Assembly: GCA_023257915.1 (NCBI GenBank)
Contig: JALRBB010000457.1
Coordinates: 1-5,055, forward strand
From: Quisquiliibacterium sp.
GTDB lineage: Bacteria; Pseudomonadota; Gammaproteobacteria; Burkholderiales; Burkholderiaceae_E
Reading direction: 5' to 3'
Length of the DNA stretch: 5,055 nt
Made by a program: the position numbers and the translations under genes. Shown here piece by piece: positions 1 to 5,055 of the stretch. Position 1 is the first letter of the stretch. Each line of letters starts with the position of its first letter. The notes under the pieces are model-generated. The model saw nothing but the letters and a program-made list of their open reading frames with translations. It searched no databases and was not told the DNA's origin.

Positions 1-433
1 CGATGTTGACGATCCGCCCGTCGCCTTGGCTCTTCATGACCGGCGCTACGGCCTTGATGCAATGCATCGGACCGGTGAGATTTACGTCCAGGATCTTCGA
101 CCAGTCCTCGTTGGTCAGCGCATCGAGGTCCTTGAACGGAATCGACTTGTTATACGCCGCATCGTTGATCAGGATATCGATGCGTCCGAAGCGCGCGAGC
201 ACCGCATCCACCATGGCGCGCACCTGCTTGGGGTCGGTCACGTCGCATTGAAAGGCCTGAGCCTCGACGGCATGCTCCCGTTCCAGTTGGCTGGCGACCG
301 CTTGCGCATCATCGAGGCTGCGCGCACAGATCACCGCGATGCGTGCACCCGCCGCTGCCAGCGCAGCGCAAATCCGCTGACCAAGACCGCCATTGCCGCC
401 GGTGACGACCGCCACCGCATTGTTCAGATTCAT
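1..433 (-). CDS. Classical short-chain dehydrogenase/reductase (SDR), C-terminal part beyond the window
   Basis: The minus strand encodes 144 residues from ATG at 433 and stays open to the window edge. It begins MNLNNAVAVVTGG and shows the classical Rossmann dinucleotide motif TGGNGGLG (residues 11-18), an acidic Asp-Val (64-65) at the adenine-ring position, an NDAA version of the NNAG motif (90-93), and the tetrad Asn in VNLTGP (Asn118). The Ser and YxxxK catalytic residues would lie in the missing part, as the family is about 250 residues long. The start is supported by a purine-rich GGGGAG about six bases upstream. It is the last of five same-strand genes here, 113 bases after the tartrate-dehydrogenase-like gene, so it is probably a catabolic NAD(P)-dependent alcohol or ketone oxidoreductase. 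The substrate cannot be told from sequence, and 3-oxoacyl-ACP-reductase-like or sugar dehydrogenase roles are also possible. The family call is firm; the role is unknown. Confidence 0.9.
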   Translation of the reverse strand, partial: MNLNNAVAVVTGGNGGLGQRICAALAAAGARIAVICARSLDDAQAVASQLEREHAVEAQAFQCDVTDPKQVRAMVDAVLARFGRIDILINDAAYNKSIPFKDLDALTNEDWSKILDVNLTGPMHCIKAVAPVMKSQGDGRIVNI

Positions 434-546
434 GTCGCACTCCCCCCGAGGCTTAATCGCCGGTCCGCTCGGCCAGACGTCTTAGGCCTATCACTTGAAG
501 ATGATTCCATTCGGCGATCAACGCGACCAAGCTAGCCCGCACCCTA
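434..546. other. Intergenic spacer with two abutting 8-bp palindromes
   Basis: This 113-base gap lies between the stop of the dehydrogenase gene and the start of the downstream SDR, both on the minus strand. It holds the SDR ribosome binding site next to 434 and two perfect 8-bp palindromes side by side, AGACGTCT (475-482) and TAGGCCTA (483-490). I see no convincing terminator (no GC stem followed by a T run) and no good sigma70 promoter. The gap is long enough for a regulatory site, but nothing here proves one. Confidence 0.35.
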
Positions 547-1611
547 TTAGCCAATCGCCGCGCAAACCGCCTCGGTGACCTGCGAAGTGCCGGCCTTGCC
601 GCCGAGATCTCCAGTGTGCAGGGCTCGATTCGCAGTCACCGCCTCGATGGCCCGCATCAACCGATCGGCTGCGGCCTTCTCACCCAGATGCTCTAAAAGC
701 ATCACCACCGACCAGAACGTACCAACCGGATTCGCCAAGCCCTTGCCCATGATGTCGAACGCCGAACCGTGGATCGGTTCGAACATCGACGGGTAGCGAC
801 GTTCGGGATCGATATTGCCGGTCGGGGCGATCCCCAGGCTCCCGGCCAGCGCCGCAGCGAGGTCGCTGAGGATGTCGGCGTGCAGATTGGTCGCGACGAT
901 CGTGTCCAGCGACGCGGGTCGATTGACCATCCGAGCGGTTGCCGCGTCCACCAGTTCCTTGTCCCAGGTCACGTCGGGAAATTCACGCGCAATCTGCACC
1001 GCGATTTCGTCCCACATCACCATCGCATGGCGCTGCGCATTGCTCTTGGTGACCACGGTCAGATGCTTACGCGGACGAGACTGAGCCAGGCGAAACGCAT
1101 AGCGCAAAATACGCTCGACCCCGGCCCGGGTCATGATCGACACATCAGTCGCCGCCTCGATCGGATGACCTTGGTGCACCCGCCCGCCGACGCCGGAGTA
1201 TTCCCCCTCGGAATTCTCTCGCACGATCACCCAGTCCAGATCATTCGGACCGCAGCGCTTGAGCGGCGCATCAATACCCGGCAGGATCCGCGTCGGACGC
1301 ACGTTGGCATACTGGTCCAGGCCCTGGCAGATCTTCAGGCGCAAGCCCCAGAGCGTGATGTGATCCGGGATATGCGGATCGCCGGCGGAACCAAACAAAA
1401 TCGCGTCCTTCCCATACAGCGCGTTCAGTCCGTCGTCCGGCATCATGCGTCCGTGCTGACGATAGTAGTCGCCACCCCAGTCGAAACTCTCGAACTCAAA
1501 GCTGAACTCACGGCTGCCGGCTGCCAGCGCCTGCATGACCTGCTGCCCGGCAGGAATCACTTCCTTGCCGATGCCATCGCCGGGAATCAGCGCGATTCGG
1601 TAAGTCTTCAT
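547..1611 (-). CDS. Tartrate dehydrogenase/D-malate dehydrogenase-type decarboxylating dehydrogenase (TtuC/DmlA family)
   Basis: This complete 354-residue cytosolic enzyme belongs to the isocitrate/isopropylmalate dehydrogenase superfamily and matches the usual length. It opens with IALIPGDGIGKEV (7-19), then the WGGDYY stretch (45-50), and PDHITLWGLRLK followed by the QYANVRPTR region (82-108), which is characteristic of the tartrate/D-malate dehydrogenase branch rather than LeuB. Substrate and catalytic positions are in place: Arg105, Arg131, Tyr138 (in ENSEGEYSG), Lys189 (in VTKSNAQRH), and metal-binding Asp222, Asp246 and Asp250. The C-terminal EPIHGSAFDI (278-287) is the nucleotide-binding loop. 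Expected chemistry is NAD- and Mn/Mg-dependent oxidation, with or without decarboxylation, of tartrate, D-malate or related 2-hydroxyacids. The motif NLHADILSD has His244 where relatives often have an aromatic residue. An AAGGG about ten bases upstream supports the start. Sequence does not decide between tartrate and D-malate; the divergent aromatic hydroxylase makes D-malate attractive (inference). Confidence 0.9.
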   Translation of the reverse strand: MKTYRIALIPGDGIGKEVIPAGQQVMQALAAGSREFSFEFESFDWGGDYYRQHGRMMPDDGLNALYGKDAILFGSAGDPHIPDHITLWGLRLKICQGLDQYANVRPTRILPGIDAPLKRCGPNDLDWVIVRENSEGEYSGVGGRVHQGHPIEAATDVSIMTRAGVERILRYAFRLAQSRPRKHLTVVTKSNAQRHAMVMWDEIAVQIAREFPDVTWDKELVDAATARMVNRPASLDTIVATNLHADILSDLAAALAGSLGIAPTGNIDPERRYPSMFEPIHGSAFDIMGKGLANPVGTFWSVVMLLEHLGEKAAADRLMRAIEAVTANRALHTGDLGGKAGTSQVTEAVCAAIG

Positions 1612-1719
1612 CTTGGTCGGTCCCTTGTTGATCGCTCAATTCGCGAAAGCGCCAAATTATGCGCGAATCGTCCGGCGGTCTGGCGAGGCTCCCGAGCGGC
1701 ATGCTCGGGCATGCACGCC
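1612..1719. promoter_or_regulatory. Spacer with inverted repeat around a -10-like box; possible internal promoter or operator for the dehydrogenase
   Basis: This gap precedes the dehydrogenase gene on the minus strand. On that strand CATAAT (complement of 1656-1661) resembles a -10 box 44 bases before the start codon, but no good -35 lies at the right distance. Two 7-bp inverted arms, ATTCGCG (1639-1645) and CGCGAAT (1662-1668), flank it with a 16-base spacer. Such an arrangement would suit a repressor site over a promoter. Arms of this size in a gap this long can occur by chance, so confidence is low. Confidence 0.25.
1691..1714. repeat. GC-rich inverted repeat and paired GCATGC sites just downstream of the S51 peptidase gene
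   Basis: CCCGAGC (1691-1697) and GCTCGGG (1703-1709) form a perfect 7-bp stem with a five-base loop, beginning 10 bases past the stop of the cyanophycinase-like gene in its direction of reading. The same stretch contains GCATGC twice (1699-1704 and 1709-1714), giving an alternative fold. There is no T run on the minus strand after the stem, so it is not a standard intrinsic terminator. It could protect the 3' end of the upstream transcript or partially attenuate read-through into the dehydrogenase gene. Confidence 0.35.
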
Positions 1720-2640
1720 TCAGTCGCCCAGAAAGCGCACCTTGTTACGCTCAACGTCGAAGGTGCTGCCGGCAGGCAGAATATGCATCCGGATGTCGCT
1801 GGCCCTGGCCATCGGACCTTCGTCGTCAACGACCCGTGCGAATCTGGCATCGAAGATCTTGACGTAGTACTTTCCCTGAACTTCCCAGATGCCATCCGGA
1901 CGCACGATCAGCGCGGTCTGCTCATCAATGCCGACACCGAGCAGTTGCGGATGATCCAGGACCGCGCTGAGCAAGCGGTTATAGCGCGGACGCGTGTCGA
2001 AGTGCTGGTCAATGATCGCGCCCTTGATGAAATCGAAGCCCTTGGTCACTTCCTTCATGCCACGGCCGATATTGAACATCTCGACATCGCCTGGCGGCTG
2101 CTCGACGCGATAGCGGCCGGTCAACATCACACCCGACATCACCGCCGCACCAGCCGAGGTCCCTCCAATGACCGCACCTTCCTGATAGCGCCGGACGATC
2201 GCATCCAGCGCCGGGCTGTCAACCAGGATTCCCGATAAGCGCGACTGATCGCCGCCCAAAAACCAGAACCCGGTGAACTTCTCGAGTCGCTTCGCAGTGC
2301 TTGCAAAGCGCGCACCGCGCGCACTCATGTTGATCAACTCGACTTTCGCACCGAGCCGCTCAAGATCGGCGGTGACCTCACGGGCTTCCTCGTCGTTGTT
2401 GCGCAGCGCCATCGGCAGCAAGGCAATCCTGGCCTTGCCTGCCCCACCGGCCAATTCGACAAAACGACGATCAACATCAGGCGGTGTGTCGCCACCTCCG
2501 ACGATGACCAAAGTCCCCTTTGGCTCGAGAAAGCCCTGGGCCGTCTGCGCCCAGCCGACGATCGCAACGAGTGCCAACCCCACCCCAAGCAACAGGGTGA
2601 GTGCGAATCGGGGCAGGACGGACGAGGAAATCCGGCTCAT
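1720..2640 (-). CDS. Exported cyanophycinase-like peptidase, family S51
   Basis: This complete 306-residue protein has an N-terminal export signal: Arg3 and Arg11, a hydrophobic core at about 12-29, and a likely cleavage site after GWA (residue 31). A lipid-free membrane anchor is the alternative. The mature part has the S51 fold markers in order: VIVGGGD (45-51), FLGGDQ (127-132), the nucleophile elbow GTSAGA with Ser162, DQHFDTRPRYNRL (211-223) with His213, and GIDEQTAL (237-244) with Glu240. In cyanobacterial CphB, as I recall it, the triad is Ser132/His174/Glu201 and the beta-Asp-Arg pocket uses Gln101, Asp172, Gln173, Arg178, Arg180 and Arg183. The counterparts here (Gln132, Asp211, Gln212, Arg217, Arg219, Arg222) keep the same local spacing. 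It should therefore hydrolyse cyanophycin or other isoaspartyl peptides outside the cytoplasm. No clear Shine-Dalgarno precedes the ATG, and the gene starts 35 bases after the DUF2322-like gene, so translational coupling is possible. Confidence 0.87.
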   Translation of the reverse strand: MSRISSSVLPRFALTLLLGVGLALVAIVGWAQTAQGFLEPKGTLVIVGGGDTPPDVDRRFVELAGGAGKARIALLPMALRNNDEEAREVTADLERLGAKVELINMSARGARFASTAKRLEKFTGFWFLGGDQSRLSGILVDSPALDAIVRRYQEGAVIGGTSAGAAVMSGVMLTGRYRVEQPPGDVEMFNIGRGMKEVTKGFDFIKGAIIDQHFDTRPRYNRLLSAVLDHPQLLGVGIDEQTALIVRPDGIWEVQGKYYVKIFDARFARVVDDEGPMARASDIRMHILPAGSTFDVERNKVRFLGD

Positions 2641-2675
2641 GGGTGACGGACTGCTACCAGCGTGCGCAAGCCAGC

Positions 2676-2990
2676 TCAGGCCTGACGCACTTGCACCGCG
2701 TAGCCGACGCCGCTTTCAATCACCTGGAAAAGCCGGTCAATGTTCGGATGCTTGCCCGGATTGGCACGAGCATCTGCGACGTGTTCGGCGAACAGATCGA
2801 GTCCTTCCTGCGCGGCGGCAGCATCGATCTTTCCATGACGCTGCGCCAGCGCCGCATAGACCGCCAGCGAACCAGCCTTGCCGGGCTTGTTCTCAATCGT
2901 GGCCACCGGGGAGCCGTTTGAATCGAGCAGGATCAATTCGGCCAGTCCGGTGACCGGCGGCAGGGTTTTCAGATTGTCTGCAAAAGCCAT
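2676..2990 (-). CDS. Small conserved protein, DUF2322-like, function unknown
   Basis: The gene encodes 104 residues with no signal peptide, membrane segment or known enzymatic motif. I recognise it from memory as resembling the DUF2322 family of uncharacterised betaproteobacterial proteins, on the basis of the block ENKPGKAGSLAVYAALA (33-49), the GLDLFAEHVADAR stretch (63-75) and NPGKHPNIDRLF (77-88). The length matches that family. Composition is ordinary for a soluble cytosolic protein, with a beta-like N-terminal half (LILLDSNGSPVATI, 19-32) followed by helical segments. The start is supported by GAGG seven bases upstream. It lies 35 bases before the S51 peptidase gene, so the two are probably co-transcribed. 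A bulged hairpin sits just upstream of its ribosome binding site. No function is proposed. That it is a real gene is nearly certain; the family name is less so. Confidence 0.8.
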   Translation of the reverse strand: MAFADNLKTLPPVTGLAELILLDSNGSPVATIENKPGKAGSLAVYAALAQRHGKIDAAAAQEGLDLFAEHVADARANPGKHPNIDRLFQVIESGVGYAVQVRQA

Positions 2991-3178
2991 TCAAATACCT
3001 CACTGATTGTCATCCGCGAGCGGTCGGACGGAACGCATCGCGGGATTCAACACCCTGGCATACCGAGCCGGCTGCCAATTAAGTAGATCTGACCGTCCCT
3101 GAAACATCTTGCACTGACGAGGCTGTCGCAAGGACAACATCGCTAAATTCTGCACCACCCGGCGGTTCGCGGCGGCGA
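2991..3178. other. Spacer between the tetrad-less SDR and DUF2322-like genes
   Basis: These 188 bases are the largest gap inside the minus-strand gene series. They contain the DUF2322-like ribosome binding site, the bulged hairpin at 3012-3046, and no terminator with a T run. On the minus strand a weak match TTGCGA, 17 bases, GATGTT can be read, but it is too poor to call a promoter. A 60-codon frame starting at a GTG that overlaps the SDR stop fills most of the gap, but its codon choice is unlike its neighbours and it has no recognisable similarity. Confidence 0.4.
3012..3046 (-). promoter_or_regulatory. Bulged hairpin upstream of the DUF2322-like gene's ribosome binding site
   Basis: The left arm 3012-3022 (ATCCGCGAGCG) pairs with the right arm 3034-3046 (CGCATCGCGGGAT) through 11 base pairs with two single-base bulges (A3037 and one G among 3042-3044), leaving an 11-base loop. 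In the minus-strand transcript it ends about 21 bases before the start codon, just upstream of the GAGG ribosome binding sequence. No T run follows, so it is not an intrinsic terminator. It could be a processing or stability element of the mRNA between SDR and DUF2322-like genes, or a 5' leader structure if a promoter lies in the gap. Confidence 0.35.
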
Positions 3179-3922
3179 TCACCAAGTCTCAATCCAAGGT
3201 CGCAACTCGGTCTCATGCGTCCAGGCGTCACGCGGCTGGCGGTGAATCTGCCAGTAGGTCTCTGCAATGTGATCGGGGTCGAGGATGCCGCCACGATCCC
3301 TGGTCGCGTAGCGCTCCGGAAAGTTGCCGCGAATGAATTCGGTATCAATCGCTCCGTCGATGATCGTGTGCGCAACGTGAATGCCCTTGGGCCACAGTTC
3401 ACGGGCCATGCTCTGCGCCAGCGCGCGCAAGGCATGCTTGGCTCCGGCAAACGCCGCAAATCCCTCGCGTCCGCGCAAGCTGGCGGTGGCGCCAGTAAAG
3501 ATGATCGTGCCACGGCCCCGTGGCAGCATCACTCGGGCGGCTTCACGTCCCATCAGGAAGCCTGCCAGGCAGCTCATCTCCCAGACTTTGCTGTAGACCC
3601 GAGTCGTGGTCTCGGTAATGCCAAAGCGCACATTGCCACCGACATTGAAAACCGCAACCTCGATCGGTGCGATCTCACGCTCGATGCGCTCGACGAGCGC
3701 AATCGTCTGCTCTTCACTTCTTGCATCGCAGCCAAATCCGTAGGCGGTGCCGCCTTCGCCGCGAATTTGTGCGAGCAAGGGCTCGAGGCGGTCAGCAGTG
3801 CGACGGGTGACGCAGGCAATGAATCCCTCGCGGGCAAACCGCCTTGCAATGGCGCCACCGGTGGCATCTCCTGCTCCGACGACAAGAATCGCTTTTTTAC
3901 CCTGCTCCGACGACTGACTCAT
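3179..3922 (-). CDS. SDR-family protein with degenerate active site (Tyr replaced by Phe), SDR_c10-like
   Basis: This complete 247-residue protein has the SDR Rossmann fold. Its glycine-rich motif is the variant GAGDATGGAIA (16-26), followed by Asp66 in CDARS and NVGG (93-96) in place of NNAG. The catalytic tetrad is largely absent: the YxxxK site reads FAGAK (Phe158, Lys162), the position 13 residues before the Phe is Ala145 within FTGATAS, and the Asn position aligns with Ser117. I recall a CDD subgroup, SDR_c10, described as having Phe instead of the active-site Tyr with an incomplete Gly motif, and this protein fits it. The C-terminal WTHETELRPWIETW is probably a conserved tail of that subgroup. 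The start is firmly supported by AAGGAGGG four bases upstream. It is the first minus-strand gene after the divergent promoter region and faces the aromatic hydroxylase. It may bind a dinucleotide yet lack normal dehydrogenase activity; the role is unknown. Confidence 0.9.
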   Translation of the reverse strand: MSQSSEQGKKAILVVGAGDATGGAIARRFAREGFIACVTRRTADRLEPLLAQIRGEGGTAYGFGCDARSEEQTIALVERIEREIAPIEVAVFNVGGNVRFGITETTTRVYSKVWEMSCLAGFLMGREAARVMLPRGRGTIIFTGATASLRGREGFAAFAGAKHALRALAQSMARELWPKGIHVAHTIIDGAIDTEFIRGNFPERYATRDRGGILDPDHIAETYWQIHRQPRDAWTHETELRPWIETW

Positions 3923-4071
3923 TGAACCCTCCTTGAGACTGCCCTGATCATGCTGATTTCAAGCAGATTATCCAATGCAAAGTTCTCCGCACGCCGAGCA
4001 ATACTTGCAGACGCTGGACGCGCATCGCCATTGGTTATCATCCCAGCGTCACTTTGCAACAGGACATCTCC
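3923..4071. promoter_or_regulatory. Divergent promoter region between the SDR-led series and the aromatic hydroxylase
   Basis: The two flanking genes start in opposite directions, so both of their promoters most simply lie in these 149 bases. On the minus strand GATAAT (complement of 3967-3972) is a good -10-like box 45 bases before the SDR start. On the + strand TATCAT (4036-4041) or nearby TTATCA is a weaker counterpart. Neither has a convincing -35, which would fit activator-dependent promoters. Mirrored elements CATTGGATAATC (minus strand, 3966-3977) and CATTGGTTATCA (+ strand, 4029-4040) match at 8 of 12 positions. An 8-bp inverted pair TGCAAAGT/ACTTTGCA lies at 3976-3983 and 4051-4058. 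No regulator gene is in the window. Confidence 0.55.
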
Positions 4072-5055
4072 ATGAACCCGTCAGCCAAGCAAGCCCCTGT
4101 TCTCGTTGCGGGTGGCGGTATCGGCGGTCTTGCGGCCGCGCTGGCTCTGGTACGCGAGGGCTTTCAGGTCAAAGTCCTCGAACAGGCCGCGCAGCTCGGC
4201 GAGATTGGCGCCGGCATTCAGCTCGGACCGAATGCGTTTGCCGCGTTCGATGCGCTCGGAATCGGTCCAATCGCCCGCAGTCGCGCGGTCTACATCGACG
4301 ACATGGTGATGCATGACGCGATCGACGAATACCAGGTCGGCCGGATCCCCACTGGCGAAGCATTCCGGGCGCGTTTCGGCAACCCGTATGCGGTGATCCA
4401 CCGCGCGGATGTGCATGGCTCACTGCTTGAAGGCGCGCAGGCAACCGGTCGAATCGAGATCGCGACCAGCGTTCAGGTCAAGTCCGTCGAGCAGGATGAT
4501 CACAGCGTGACCGTCATTGACGCCAGTGGCACGCGGCATCAGGGTTCGTTCCTGATCGGAGCTGACGGCGTCAAATCCTCAGTCCGCGAGCAGTTCGTCG
4601 GCGACCCACCGCGGGTTTCTGGCCATGTGGTGTACCGGGCGGTTGTCGATAAGAAAGACTTTCCGAAGAATCTCGCTTGGAACGCTGCCAGTATCTGGGT
4701 CGGACCGAACTGCCATCTGGTGCATTACCCGCTGCGCGGCGGCGAACAGTACAACGTAGTCGTGACCTTCCACAGCCGCCACAAGGAAGAGTGGAGCGTG
4801 CGCGAGGGCAGTCGCGAGGAGGTCGAGAGCTATTTCCAGGGCATCTGCCTGAAGGCGCGGCAGCTGATCGATATGCCCAAGGACTGGAAGCGCTGGGCCA
4901 CCGCTGACCGGGATCCGATCGCGCAATGGAACTACGGTCGCGTCACGCTGCTCGGCGATGCAGCGCATCCGCCTCTGCAATACCTCGCACAGGGTGCGTG
5001 CATGGCGATGGAAGACGCCGTCACGCTGGGTCAGGCGCTGCGGGTGAGCGACAAT
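4072..5055 (+). CDS. FAD-dependent 3-hydroxybenzoate 6-monooxygenase-type aromatic hydroxylase, 3' end beyond the window
   Basis: The first 328 residues of a single-component flavoprotein hydroxylase (group A) are present; relatives have about 400, so roughly the last 70 are missing. Seen in order: the ADP-binding GGGIGG (14-19) with Glu37 at the strand end, Arg111 in IHRADVHG, the DG motif GADGVKSSVR (163-172), and the FAD-ribityl motif GDAAHPPLQYLAQGA (295-309). The PPLQYL version differs from the LPHQGAG type of salicylate 1-hydroxylases and is typical of 3-hydroxybenzoate 6-hydroxylases (NagX/XlnD/MhbM type). His215, Tyr219 and Gln303 align with His213, Tyr217 and Gln301, reported as active-site residues in the Rhodococcus jostii enzyme (from memory). 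The expected reaction is 3-hydroxybenzoate + NADH + O2 to gentisate in the cytosol. An AGGA seven bases upstream sets the start. Related substrates or a salicylate-hydroxylase label remain possible. Confidence 0.9.
   Translation, partial: MNPSAKQAPVLVAGGGIGGLAAALALVREGFQVKVLEQAAQLGEIGAGIQLGPNAFAAFDALGIGPIARSRAVYIDDMVMHDAIDEYQVGRIPTGEAFRARFGNPYAVIHRADVHGSLLEGAQATGRIEIATSVQVKSVEQDDHSVTVIDASGTRHQGSFLIGADGVKSSVREQFVGDPPRVSGHVVYRAVVDKKDFPKNLAWNAASIWVGPNCHLVHYPLRGGEQYNVVVTFHSRHKEEWSVREGSREEVESYFQGICLKARQLIDMPKDWKRWATADRDPIAQWNYGRVTLLGDAAHPPLQYLAQGACMAMEDAVTLGQALRVSDN

Noticed and set aside
26..535. A 169-codon + strand frame at the left edge
   Set aside because: It is antisense to the truncated SDR, whose TGGNGGLG and NDAA motifs identify the real coding strand.
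1691..1709. GC-rich stem as an intrinsic terminator of the S51 peptidase gene
   Set aside because: The stem is good, but no T run follows on the minus strand, so it is listed only as an inverted repeat with uncertain role.
769..2238. A 489-codon open frame on the + strand running antisense across the dehydrogenase and S51 peptidase genes
   Set aside because: It crosses two well-supported genes and their spacer, its product has no recognisable motif (Arg/His/Asp-rich, typical of the antisense of GC-rich coding DNA), and it lacks a credible ribosome binding site.
3000..3182. A 60-codon minus-strand frame from a GTG overlapping the SDR stop and ending ten bases before the DUF2322-like gene
   Set aside because: The tight GTGA overlap is tempting, but the frame uses codons rare in its neighbours (TTA, CTA, CTT, AGG), has only a weak upstream GGA/GAG, and contains no recognisable motif. 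It would need conservation evidence.
3179..3922. Possible sequencing error explaining Phe158 in place of the SDR catalytic Tyr
   Set aside because: The Ser and Asn positions are changed too, and the whole FAAFAGAKHAL context agrees with a recalled SDR subgroup carrying Phe, so the variant looks genuine.
3215..3925. A 236-codon + strand frame antisense to the degenerate SDR
   Set aside because: The minus-strand frame has a clear SDR fold and a strong Shine-Dalgarno sequence; the antisense product shows no family features.
4072..5055. Salicylate 1-hydroxylase (NahG-type) identity for the flavoprotein
   Set aside because: The motif after GDAAH is PPLQYL rather than the LPHQGAG type, and the His/Tyr/Gln set fits 3-hydroxybenzoate 6-hydroxylases better, although automatic pipelines may still use the salicylate label.

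Overview
The window is GC-rich (roughly 60% by eye) and densely coding, with Shine-Dalgarno sequences in front of most genes. This fits a proteobacterium. A betaproteobacterium (Burkholderiales or Rhodocyclales type) is most likely, because the 104-residue DUF2322-like protein and the 3-hydroxybenzoate 6-monooxygenase-type flavoprotein are both, as far as I recall, commonly found there. No RNA gene, mobile element, CRISPR array or phage gene is visible.

Layout: a divergent promoter region (3923-4071) separates two transcription units. To the right, on the + strand, lies a flavoprotein aromatic hydroxylase cut by the window end. Its active-site motif (PPLQYL after GDAAH) and aligned His/Tyr/Gln residues point to 3-hydroxybenzoate 6-hydroxylase, which makes gentisate. 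To the left, five genes all read on the minus strand, in transcription order: an SDR-fold protein that has lost most of its catalytic tetrad (3922-3179), a small DUF2322-like protein (2990-2676), a predicted exported cyanophycinase-like S51 peptidase (2640-1720), a tartrate/D-malate dehydrogenase-type decarboxylating dehydrogenase (1611-547), and a classical SDR cut by the left edge (433-1). The gaps are 188, 35, 108 and 113 bases, so this could be one operon, but internal promoters are possible.

How they may work together: the hydroxylase suggests gentisate catabolism. One branch of that pathway yields maleate and then D-malate, which an enzyme of the TtuC/DmlA family could decarboxylate to pyruvate. 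That link is inference, because no ring-cleavage or hydrolase gene is in view. The cyanophycinase-like protein keeps the whole known catalytic and beta-Asp-Arg pocket signature and carries a signal peptide, which suggests scavenging of an exogenous isoaspartyl or cyanophycin-like polymer rather than aromatic metabolism. I see an ordinary catabolic/accessory metabolic region with a few points worth checking, not a clear new system.
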